Shown here: piece after piece, positions 33,857 to 43,878 of the stretch
Position numbering within the stretch: the stretch's first letter is position 1
Layout of the letters: each line of letters begins with the position of its first letter
Translations under genes and position numbers: made by a program
Assembly: GCA_036346205.1 (NCBI GenBank)
Contig: JARFJB010001166.1
Span: forward strand, 11,698,501-11,762,500
Reading direction: 5' to 3'
DNA: 64,000 nucleotides
From: Vesta saturnalis
Lineage: Eukaryota; Arthropoda; Insecta; Coleoptera; Lampyridae
Notes under the pieces: model-generated
What the model saw: the letters and a program-made list of their open reading frames with translations, nothing else
What the model was told of the DNA's origin: nothing
Database searches by the model: none

Positions 33857-33989
33857 TATTACATAAAAGAAGAATATGTTTCATAGATATATAAAAATTA
33901 ATATTCGACATCCAATATTAATAACAAACATTCTATTAAGGATAACTCAAAATACATATTAGCTTTAATTGCGTGGTGAAAGGTTAACC

Positions 33990-34265
33990 GCATAATAGAG
34001 CTAGTAGTAACACGATCTGCCTAGCACTTGGAAGGCAATGGGTTGGATTCCTGTTATCGTCTAACCTACGTGAGGTTGTTTTCAGGAGTTTTTCCTCATA
34101 CATGTTTAACTGCATGATCACTGCATATACGCACATGATGTGCGGCTATTTAGGTGAATTCTGGGGTAGTAACTTCCCCTATGAACCTAACTCCGTCCTA
34201 GTGATCCGATTCTGACCGTACCTATCCTTAGTCCCTCCATGTATACATACTTAATGTCTGTACGT
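33990..34265 (+). repeat. tRNA-derived SINE, copy 1
   Basis: The head looks like a tRNA: A-box-like tagagctagtagtaac near 33995 and a B-box-like ggttggattcc at 34041-34051. A tail (catgatcactgcatatacgc, tgtgcggct, ggtgaattctggggtagta) follows. Most of it recurs in the next copy about 290 bases on. Confidence 0.6.
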
Positions 34266-34274
34266 ATGTTGGCA

Positions 34275-34665
34275 ATCCACCGAGCTAATAGCGTAGTGGT
34301 GACACGATCTGCTTAGCATTGGGAAGGTAATGGGTTCGATTCCCGTCACCGTCTACCTTGTATCAGGATTTTTCAGGGGGTTTCCCTCATACTCATGTAG
34401 CGGCATGGTCACTGCGTATATGCACACCATGTGCGGCTGCTTAGGCGAATGCTGGGGTAGTATTTTCCCCCTCAGAACCCTAACTCCGTTCCTTCCGATC
34501 CTATCCTGACCACACCCATCTTTAATCCCACCATGCATATATACGTAATGTATGTATGTTGGGAATTTATGATTGTGGCTGAAGGAGCTCGGAAAGCTCG
34601 AGCAGCCCGCCCTCCCCCTTGGGGAGGGAATGAAATACGTGGCCTTCTCCTTTTTTTTGTTGGCA
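34275..34665 (+). repeat. tRNA-derived SINE, copy 2
   Basis: The A box TAGCGTAGTGG (34289-34299) and B box GGTTCGATTCC (34333-34343) are 33 bases apart, as in pol III internal promoters. An anticodon-loop-like cttagca lies between them. The body matches copy 1, then continues into a cgccctcccccttgggg hairpin region and the gagggaatgaaatacgtgg tail also seen at position 10 of the window. Confidence 0.65.
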
Positions 34666-34739
34666 ATCCATCACCGCCCTCCTCCTTGGGGAGTGTCTAG
34701 AACAAGTTGCCCTTTCCTTTTTAACTTCATATAATGTAC

Positions 34740-35249
34740 GTTAAGTAAATTCTAGCACTTATTTAGGGTAATAAAAAATAAAAGTTATTTTTTAAAAAAG
34801 AATATTTTGTAAATTGTAAGTTAATGATTATTTTTTCGTTTTACAACTTTTGTTGGAAAGTTTAAAAAGTTGTATCCGTTAATATTACAAGGTTTTTTCC
34901 ATGGGGATGTACGGATTTTTATAGGACCACTTTTGTTTTTTTTACATGGGAACTAAAGTGATAGAATTTTTTGAAATTGCACTTTTTGCTTTATTTCTGG
35001 ATTGAGAACTATTTTATTTTTTACGTTTTACGTTTATTTGAACAGAAGAAGGTTTTATGTTTATTTTGTTTAGCAACTGTGTTTGTTATTGAAGTAGTAT
35101 AATAATAATAAAAATTTATAAACTAAAGAATAAGCTACGCCACTGTATGGCGTACATAATTTTTGCTCTGAATTATTATTATGTACATAATTTTAATTTT
35201 AAATTATTGTTATGTACTCAGTTTCAGTTCTAAATTATGAATCCATATA

Positions 35250-35253
<4 letters not shown>
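34740..35253. other. Intron DNA, nothing recognised
   Basis: AT-rich. The phrase gaattattattatgtacataat is partly repeated within it and again at about 39367. No gene is seen. Confidence 0.5.

Positions 35254-35323
<70 letters not shown>
35254..35323. repeat. (TA)n microsatellite
   Basis: About 70 bases of TA, directly before the tgcagggtggcgc terminus of the next element. Confidence 0.95.
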
Positions 35324-35326
<3 letters not shown>

Positions 35327-37935
35327 GGGTGGCGCATTAGTGTTACAAAGTCCTATATCTTCTTTATTTAAAGAGATAAAAAAATTATATACAAAAGTTG
35401 TAAGATATGTTCTGGTGCATAATACAAAAATATTTTTAATTATACAGGGTAGATCATAAAAGCTTAGAAGTAATTTAAAAATTTTTTAAATAGAAAACCC
35501 TATATATTATTACATATTTAGATCCTACATACAATTTTAGACACATTTTATGTATAATGTCCTATACCTAAGTCTAACCGTTTTTGACAAATTTCAAATT
35601 TTTTGTCAAAAATGACGTTTGCAGGCCAAAACATAGGTGGAAATCTTTTCTAAACGAAGCCTTTATCAAATAGTTATGGTTGATTTCCTTGGAAATGGGG
35701 ACCTACTCTAATGGGCTGTATTGATATTTTTGTAAGACATTCATACAGCGTGATCAAAAATGGACAATAAAAAGTAGATTAAAAAAAACCTATAGTCATT
35801 TTTTTAAATGGAAACCCCCTATTTTTTTAATTCTATCTTATTTAGCATTAAAAATAAGAGTGACTTTGTATAAGAGTGTATATTCCAAAAAATTGTAGTT
35901 TTTGAAATAATGACAATTTAACATTTTTTTATTGTAGAAGGGCTATACGGCTTTGAAGTTTTGTTGTTAGTTGGCCGTGACGACGGGGCGCGGCGAAACA
36001 AAAAAATCGAGCACTTCAAATCGAAATATTACAATTTATTGAACCCCATATAAATAATTATTTTATTAAACGAACTTAAAGTAAAGACAATATTTTTTTG
36101 ATTCAACAAATTATGTACTAATCCTTATCATAAACTTAACACCTCTAATGTAACTAAACCTGTAACTAATTATACAGATAAAAGTACTAGAAACACGTCA
36201 AATACGTACTACCTAATAAGTTGTTCGAAATGTCCGCTTCTTTCTTGAATACACAATGCAATACGTCTCTCAAATTCGCTGCTTAAATTTCTACACATTT
36301 CAACACTAATGTTTTGAAAACAGTTTCTAATCCTAATCTTCATGTCTTCCTTTGTTGTAGGCGGTATTTTATAAACCTGCCCTTTGACGTGCCCATTTTA
36401 GTAAGATCTGGGGATCTAGCAGGCCAAGCAACAGGCCCTCCCCTCCCAATCCAACATTCTGGATATCTAGCATTTAAAAAAGTTATTATCGGACTGTATG
36501 ATGTACTGGGGCCCCATCATGAAGAAACCACATTTCTTGTTACGTATCCTGTGGCACTTGACGCAACAAATTAGGTAGATGGTTTTGCAGAAAGTCTAAG
36601 TATACTACCCTGTTACTCGTTGATCAAAAAAATATGGTCCAATTACATGATTACCGACAACACCTCCCCAAACATTTAAAGACCATCTAGTTTGAGAAGT
36701 ATATCTTACAAAATGTGGATTTTCAGTAGAATAGTAATGAAAATTGTGTCTGTTTACACTTCCGTTTCTGTGAAATGGCGCCTCATCTGTAAATAAAATC
36801 AAATGAACGAAATTTCTTTGTTGGTTTATTTTGTTTTGAGCCCATTGACAAAATTCCAGTCGTCTTTGATAATCTTCAGGAACCAACTCTTGAAGTAGTT
36901 GAATGTGATAGGGGTGCATTTTTTGAGACTTCAATATCCGCTGTACCGTACGTCGTTCAACACCAACCTGCTGAGAAATGGGTCGTTGTCCAATATATGG
37001 ATTTTCGGTAACTGTTAATGGTATATTTAATTGATTTTCCTCAGTCTGTGCACGTTTTTCCCTAGTATTTTTTTTATATAACACATTGCCAGTTCTTTCA
37101 AAACGCTCCAAAAGCTTTTCAAATGCCCTTCTTTCAGGTTGCCGTCTCTCTGGAAACCGTTGTTGATACAGTCTTCTTGCTAAGAGCGTATTCTTATCAC
37201 TAGCTCCCAAAACAAAAATCATATCAACCATCTCGGCTTGCGAAAAATTCATTATTTACAATTTTAATTCAAGCTTTAAATCAATTTGATATGAAATACA
37301 TTAATGCATCACACAAATTATCAACTGACAATAAATAACGACGTTTCTGACGATCTCTATTATTTTTATATGCCACGTCTTGCCGTCACGGCCAACTAAC
37401 AACAAAACTTGAAAGCCGTATAGCCTTTCTACAATAAAAAATTGTTAAATTGTCATTATTTCAAAAACTACAATTTTTTGGAATATACCCTCTTATACAA
37501 ATTTTAATGCTAAACAAGATAGAATTAAAAAATAGGGGGTTTCCATTTAAAAAAAATGACTTTATAGGTTTTTTTCAATCTACTTTTTCTTGTCCATTTT
37601 TGATCACCCTGTATGAATGTATTACAAAAAATATCAGTACAGCCCATTAGAGTAGGTCCCCATTTCCAAGGAAACCAACCATAACTAATTGATAAATGCT
37701 TCGTTTAGAAAAGATTTCCACATATGTTTTGGCCTGCAAACGTCATTTTTGACAAAGAATTTGAAATTTGTCAAAAACGGTTAGACTTAGGTATAGGACA
37801 TTATACATAAAATGTGTCTAAAATTGTATGTAGAATCTAAATATGTAATAATATATAGGGTTTTCTATTTAAAAAAAAATTTTAAATTACTTCTAAGCTT
37901 TTATGATCTACCCTGTATAATTAAAAATATTTTTA
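35324..37935 (-). mobile_element. mariner element with ~555-base inverted arms
   Basis: Arms 35426-35985 and 37383-37935 are reverse complements at high identity over their whole length. Examples are tacagggtagatcataaaag against cttttatgatctaccctgta, and tggccgtgacg against cgtcacggcca. The left side extends another 102 bases to a cagggtggcgc terminus. The right side lacks this and is joined to a Penelope element at 37936-37938. The interior holds a transposase on the - strand. Confidence 0.85.
36209..37252 (-). pseudogene. mariner-type transposase, C-terminal lesions
   Basis: The ATG at 37252 starts MNFSQAEMVDMIFVLG. A frame of 215 codons runs to 36608 and includes the helix-turn-helix region (RQPERRAFEKLLERFERTGN) and the first catalytic acid in LFTDEAPFHRNG. 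Beyond it the frame breaks. FLHDGAPVHH (second acid) and GGPVAWPARSPDLT can be read, but a deletion of roughly 20 bases removes the DFFLW segment with the third acid. HVKGQVYKIPPTTKEDMK and the C-terminus ending FEQLIR (stop at 36209) follow in another frame. A related N-terminus is duplicated in the palindrome at 20388-22045. Confidence 0.8.
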
Positions 37936-37937
37936 AG

Positions 37938-39008
37938 ACCTAAATGTTGGTTTCGTTATGTTGACGACACATTTGTAGTTTGGCCCCATGGAAAAGAAAA
38001 CTTGAACCATTTTCTAGGACATATTAACAACATTCACGACAACATTAAATTTACTATGGAAGTTGAAGAAAATAATTCACTCCCTTTTTTGGACACCCTA
38101 ATAACAAGACTTCCTAATGGTAAATTTACACACAAAGTTTATCGAAAACCAACACATACGAATAGATACTTGAACTCTCTCTCGCATCACCATCCTGGTC
38201 AATTACGTAGCGTTATGAAATCCTTGATATACCGCTCTTACCACTTATCTGACCAAAATTCTAGAACGGAAGAGATGAAGACTATTAATAAAATACTAGT
38301 TCAAAATGGGTACAAAGATCAAGAAATATTGAAAATTACCAACGAAATAAGAAGACCAAGAAATAATAACTTGTCAAACAATGAACGAAAGATTCCTGTT
38401 ATTCTACCTTATATAAAGGGAATTACAGACAGAATAGCAAAGAAATTTCCCAAAAACGACTTCAGACCGGTATTCAAACCACATTCTACTTTGTCCCAAC
38501 TTTTAAGAAACCCCAAAGACAAAATTCTAATGAAAGCCAAGGAGTGTATGAGATACCGTGCAACAACTGTCGAAGAACTTATATAGGACAAACTAACAGA
38601 ATATTATATGCGAGAGCCGATGAACACCAACTAGCAATTAAACAGCACAATCCTTCATCGTCTTTAGCTACACATCATTTAGATACAGGACACCAAATTA
38701 ATACCAACAATATCCGTTTAATTGCACCTCTATATACCTTACAAGCAAGAATTATTAGAGAAGCAGTTGAAATTGAAAGAAGACCAAACGCCCTCAATAA
38801 ACGAGATGACACTTCTAGAATGCCACAAATTTGGAAGAATATCATTAAACAAGTTGATTCTACATTTCAACCAACTCCAAATCTTCCAGAAATTTCAAAC
38901 ACTTATGCTGCAACTATTCCTGGCGTCCCCACATCTGCACCTTCTACATCACATACTAGACCAACTACCCGAAGTCAAACACACTCATCCAGATTAAAAT
39001 TAAATTAG
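37938..39008 (+). pseudogene. Penelope reverse transcriptase C-terminus + GIY-YIG endonuclease
   Basis: The frame opens as CWFRYVDDTFVVWPHGKENL (YVDD catalytic motif). It continues through the thumb (NNIHDNIKFTMEVEENNSLPF, RKPTHTNRYLNSLSHHHPGQ) and the linker (LPYIKGITDRIAKKF). Near 38546 one frameshift moves the reading into YEIPCNNCRRTYIGQTNRIL, ARADEHQLAIKQH and THHLDTGHQINT. These are the GIY-YIG nuclease with the CX2C and H residues that mark Penelope enzymes. The C-terminus ends SRLKLN at 39006. The N-terminal half of the reverse transcriptase is missing. Apart from the single frameshift the rest looks fresh. Confidence 0.85.
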
Positions 39009-39080
39009 TTACCTTGTTTCATATTTTGTACTTGTTAAAAATAGTTACCTTATTTCAATTTCTGTAATTGTCAAATAAAT

Positions 39081-39118
39081 TCTTGACAAAGGGAACAAAG
39101 GACGTTCCCGAAACGTTG
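39081..39118 (+). ncRNA. Degenerate hammerhead-like motif at the Penelope 3' end
   Basis: CTTGACAA, extra A, stem II GGGAAC/GTTCCC (39091-39096 and 39104-39109) with a 7-base loop, then GAAACGTT (39110-39117). The layout equals the copies at 14109 and 31208, including the extra A. The first core block has an added T and A in place of G. Its position just after the coding region ties the motif family to Penelope elements. Confidence 0.55.
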
Positions 39119-39167
39119 AATTAATTTTACGTTTATTTACACAAGTTTTAAAGAAAATTGTCTTATT

Positions 39168-39170
<3 letters not shown>

Positions 39171-39222
<52 letters not shown>
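39171..39222. repeat. (TA)n microsatellite
   Basis: About 52 bases of TA. It may be the right half of the TA run at 35254-35323, split by the mariner insertion. Confidence 0.95.
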
Positions 39223-39224
<2 letters not shown>

Positions 39225-40771
39225 CGAATCGAATTATAATTCCAAATTATTATTATGCACTTTTTTTTTGTGGGCCAAGATCTAGACACAAACGGAAATG
39301 TCAGCAATCTCTAACGCGCATCAACTACTAGTAGTTATTACCACTATCTGTTACTAATTTTTATTTTGAATTATTATTATGTACATAATCAGATAATTCG
39401 AATATTATTTAGTTGAATAAGTAATTATTTTGTCTAATGATAAATTTAATGCATGTAAGTACTATTAAGTTATGATGTGTAAATACGGAATTAAACTTAT
39501 AACAAAACTGAATAATAGCTATGTTCATTTCTATTCTATCATGACATATATCTTTTTTACCTAATTGTTGTAATAACTATCTACATTGGACGTAAGTCCT
39601 TTAATGCTATTAAATAATCAAATGCCGTTCCATACATACATGTGTTATTTTAAGATTTAAAAACAATTTTGATTACCATAATATAACTAACATTCCCAAC
39701 GCAACACTCAAAATGCATTTTACGTTGTTTGTAAACTTATAATTATTTTGATTCAAACAAAAGCATTAGCATCATTGTAATAACCGGTAAGTATGGTAGA
39801 TAACCATAAAAAAAATTGTCCATCGTCCTTTAAGTCTATTTATGCGCACTGGTACAAATTGAAAATTATTAAATAATAACAAATTTAACGCTAGCTAGAT
39901 TTTATTCATGATAATAAAGTTTCTATTTTATTTTCTAATCACTTTATGGTATTGAAGCTATAGAAAATGCATAAAAATTACGGAATATGTATGGATATGT
40001 TGTACTACTTAATACCTTTGAGCCCATACAAGTTAAGCCTTGGCTTCTATCCAAGGATAATTGATTTAAAATTGTAATACAATTGGAATTAGAGTATTTT
40101 CTTACTTATAAATAATTTAAGCATATACAAATGTGGGTAGGTTAATTCAAGTAGTTGTGTAAACACACATGAGAATCAACTACAAGTGCTATAAACATAA
40201 ATTGTTACTGGCTTTCACCTTTTATTTATTGATATTTAATTTACTGTATAATTTCTAACATTCGCTTGTATTGTTAGTGTTTAAACATGCACATTCCGAG
40301 TTATAACTGTATTAAGTATATGAAAATGAAAGCTTTCGCGATTTATGTTCATAATTATGAGCACGTGCCTATCGATACATATAATTATTGTGAACAAAAT
40401 TACATATAAATACAGCATATACTAACAAAAGTTAAACCTTTATACTTATACTAAATATAATTGCGTCGAGCAAATGTCGATTTTGATTAATCAAATGGCG
40501 TTAAAACGCAAACAACAATGATACTTTTTCATTCTGTATGTGGAACAACATTTCATAACCTTTTCCCTTACTTTTAAAAGGCATTACTTAGGCAAAACAG
40601 AATAATAGTAATGCTTCAAATATAATTCGATAATGTTTTATTAAATATTTATTTTCAACGCGTTTCAATACTACATGTATGATTATCAAGAAAAGTATAT
40701 CAAGTAACATAGTAGTTATGGTAATAAATCATTAAGGTTAAATAACAAACTTGATGTAAATTATAATTCTA
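39223..40771. other. Intron DNA, nothing recognised
   Basis: About 1.5 kb of AT-rich DNA with no ORF, repeat or RNA that I recognise. Confidence 0.5.
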
Positions 40772-42212
40772 CACGGTGACATAGAAAAAAGTGCCATGCG
40801 TAGTTCCACGCGATAGAGGACACTAAAATAAGAAAAAACGTTCCTATGAACTTAGGTCCGCAACGCCTTCGTTTAAAAGATATATGGTGTTGAAGTTTAA
40901 TTATTTTTTTGTTTTTTTCTTAATAACTTCTTACAATGATGTAATAAGCGGACGAAATTTTGTATACAGGGGCTTTTTATCACGCAGAATTCGAATATGA
41001 CATTAGTTCTTTTATTACTGATAGAGGGCCCCATATACAGGTTTCCATCTTGTTTGAATCGGTCCTAACTTTCTTGCCTTACAATCTATGTCATTTTCGA
41101 CTGGAAAAATTTGTTTTCCCATATTTTCTTCTTCAGAAATGTATACCTTATTGAAGTCGCTAGGACCAACGGTTTACGAGAAAAATGCATCCAATGCATG
41201 CAAATTATCCAAAAGCGCCAAAGTAACTTATTTGCAAAAACAATGACATAACACTTCAACAATTAAATTTTAATAGCAACAATGAAGGGCAGTGATTAAA
41301 AAAAAAACAGAATTTTTAGAAGATGTTCAAATTGTTATCCTTGTACTTGAATACATTTTTCAATTCTTCTTCCTAAGGATTGACGGCATCTTTGAAATAT
41401 TTTATTTCTACAGAATAAACACAATTTTTCATGGATCCCCAAAATGAAAAATCGAGGGGATTAAGGTCGGGACTACGAGCTGGTCAGGGTACAGGTCCCC
41501 CTCGACCAATCCACGTATTTCCAAATCTCCTATCCAGAAATTCCCTTGACAATGGAGAAAAGTGAGCTGGCGCGCCATCATGCATGTAACGCATTCTACC
41601 AACAATAGCCAGTGGAACATCCTCTAATAACGTATTTAGTTCATTCTGCAAGTATTTCGATACAGTTCACCTGTCAATCGATTGGGCAATTGAGCCCATT
41701 AAGTAATTGTCAATTATACCTGTCCACACATTAATAGAAAACCTATATTGGTGACTTCTAATTACGGTTTCGCAAATAAGTTACTTTGGCGCTTTTGGAT
41801 AATTTTCATGCATCGGATGCATTTTTCTCGTAAACCGTTGGTCCTAGCGACTTCAATAAAGTATACCTTTCTGAAGCAGAAAAGATGGGAAAACAAATTT
41901 TTCCGGTCGAAAATGACATACAGTGTAAGTTAGGACCGATTCAAACAAGATGGAAACGTGTATGTGGCGCCCTCTATCAGTAACAAAAGAACTAAGATCA
42001 TATTTGAATTTCGCGTGATAAAAAACCCCTGTATACAAAATTTCGTCCGCTTATTACATCATTGTAAAAAGATATTAAAGAAAAAACAAAAAAATAATTA
42101 AACTTAAACAAAGGCGTTGCGGACCTAAGTTCATAGGAACTCTTTTTCTTATTTTAGTGTCCTCTATCGCGTGGCACTATGCATGGCACTTTTTTCTATG
42201 TCACCCTATATA
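40772..42212 (-). mobile_element. DD41D-type mariner with ~450-base inverted arms
   Basis: Arms about 40772-41242 and 41765-42212 are reverse complements. They share ggtgacatagaaaaaagtgcc, ggtccgcaacgcctt, caggggctttttatcacgc and ggatgcatttttctcgtaaaccg-type stretches. Only about 520 bases of transposase remain between them. The ends are cacggtgacat on the left and gtcaccctatatag on the right. Confidence 0.8.
41290..41764 (-). pseudogene. DD41D mariner transposase, C-terminal half only
   Basis: On the - strand one reads INVWTGIIDNYLMG, then ELNTLLEDVPLAIVGRMRY, then MHDGAPAHFSPLSREFL (second catalytic acid), then RRFGNTWIGRGGPV, and PARSPDLNPLDFSFWGSMK (third acid). Forty-one residues lie between the two acids, giving DD41D. 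A stop replaces a tryptophan codon before PARSPD and there is a frame break near 41660. The N-terminal DNA-binding region and first acid are missing; the inverted arms occupy their place. Confidence 0.75.
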
Positions 42213-42857
42213 GTTAAAATTTCCGTTAAAAGTGAGTCTATAAGATTAACCTGTCATTAAAAGTACCGTCTGTCTGAGTTTATAAATTTCGAATGCTTCC
42301 AAAACACCTAATTTGCCTTTTTTTATTACATAAATTTAAAAATGCAATGTTGTTTTGGTGAACTCATTTACTATTAAATGTATGTATCTGTAACATCTAA
42401 TGTGTTTTTAAGTGTTGGTCCAGTATACACAGAATTACAGGAAGTGCAGTTCAATTTCGAAATCCCTAACCGTCGTTAGTTGAATCTTTGTCCTTCAATA
42501 AACATTTAAGAACATTGATATTAGTTTTGAAAGCTACTTTGTACTTCTTTTGCAATATGTGAGGTAATTTTTCTGATATTTTTCCAAGATATGAATTTGA
42601 TATGTATTTATTTTCTGTCTGTTTTGCGTTAATTGAAAAATAATTTTGATAGATAATTTGTACTCTTGATTCTTAACTAAAGTGTCGATTATATGTAGTG
42701 TAATTTTCTCGTACAATTTGTATTATAATTGATATTTCTTTATTGAAATTTGTTTGGTTTAATGGTAATGACATTGTTCTGTGTACTAGTAATTATATAT
42801 GCAGCAATGTTATGTGTTTTATGGTGGCATGAATTGTTTGGAATCAATTGCGTGTGG
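42213..42857. other. Intron DNA, nothing recognised
   Basis: No convincing ORF. It ends in a run of ten or more guanines at about 42856-42868. Confidence 0.5.
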
Positions 42858-43240
42858 GGGGGGGGGGGGTGTTCGTGGACGTGTCGGTATTCGTATTCGT
42901 GTTCGTGCTCGTGTTCGTGTTCGTGTTCTCATTTGTGCTCGTGTTCGTGTTTTTTTCGTGTTTATGATCGGGTCCGTATTTATGCTCGTGTGAGTGTTCA
43001 TGGTAGTGTGAAGATTAGTGTTAGTGTTAGTGTTAGTGTTAGTGTTAGTGTTAGTGTTAATGTTAGTGTTAGTGTTAGTGTTAGTGTTAGTGTTAGTGTT
43101 AGTGTTAGTGTTAGTGTTAGGTTATGTTAGTGTCAGTGTCAGTGTCAGTGTCAGTATCAGTGTCAGTGTCAGTGTCGGTGTCAGTGTCAGTGTCAGTGTC
43201 AGTGTCAGTGTCAGTGTCAGTGTCAGTGTTAGTGTTAGTC
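42858..43240. repeat. Stepwise hexanucleotide array
   Basis: Three hexamers succeed each other: tcgtgt/ctcgtg variants (42885-42955), then ttagtg (about 43018-43120), then gtcagt (about 43125-43238), with short mixed stretches between. Each differs from the next by one or two bases. The frames encode Val-Ser, Leu-Val or Arg-Val dipeptide runs, which I consider accidental. Confidence 0.9.
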
Positions 43241-43259
43241 AAAGTGGTGAATAGAAATA

Positions 43260-43878
43260 CCAGCAACCAAGAAAAATAACTTGAGATTCTGCTTCATGTT
43301 AAAGAAAACCTTGCATGTCGTATAGTAATATCATGTGAAACGTCGCAATCAAATTTCAATCGGGTAACTAGAAAACATAAGTATCACCCTTATGATATTG
43401 AATTACACCGAAAGTTACGCAATTATGACCTCGAAAAACGAGTAAACGTTTACCAGTTGATTATTGTTGAACTTGAAATTAATCGAAACTTTTTATCTAA
43501 CAAGGCTATGTTTACAAGCAATGGTGGTGTAAACCGTCACAATGTGCACTATTACGCATTAGACAATCCATTTTAGATCGGACAAATGCAAAACAAAAGC
43601 CACTGGTCCAACAAATGTTTGGTGTGGTATTCTCCACAATAGAATTATTGGACCGTATTTTTTAAAACTCCATTTACTGATCGTATCTACCTTCAATTCC
43701 TCCAAGAAATTTTGCCTAACCTCCTTCATCTGCTTAGGAATGATGAACGATAGAGTATGTGACTGCAACAGCACGGTGCCTCTGCGCACTACTACTGCGA
43801 GTTACCTGAATTTTTAGATAATAATTATCTTCAAAATGTATTGGGCGTGGAAGTTTTGTTCAGCGCCCGCAAGGTCGT
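43260..43878 (+). pseudogene. mariner transposase, 5' part, split by a LINE
   Basis: With several frame changes one reads KYHPYDIELHRKL (DNA-binding linker end), GGVNRHNVHYYALDNPF (just after the first acid), IYLQFLQEILPNLLHLLRND, and LQQHGASAHYYCELPEFLDNN. In the last, H replaces the second catalytic D. The sequence then reaches a PARS-like remnant at 43873, where a LINE begins. The missing piece LIPLDFFLWGYIKERV follows after the LINE at 46735. The element was already decayed or has decayed since. Confidence 0.65.

Larger units (their letters stand above)
37936..39165 (+). mobile_element. 5'-truncated Penelope-like element
   Basis: Begins in the middle of the reverse transcriptase, runs through the GIY-YIG endonuclease and a 3' region with a hammerhead-like motif, and ends before a (TA)n run at 39171. 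It is fused at its 5' end to the mariner arm, in place of that arm's outer 102 bases. Confidence 0.8.

Noticed and set aside
43016..43123. Interstitial telomeric repeat
   Set aside because: The unit ttagtg is six bases and differs from insect TTAGG. Neighbouring blocks show gradual drift from other hexamers.
42750..43254. ORFs with long Ser-Val or Leu-Val dipeptide runs
   Set aside because: Direct translation of hexamer arrays. All frames are open because the unit length is a multiple of three.
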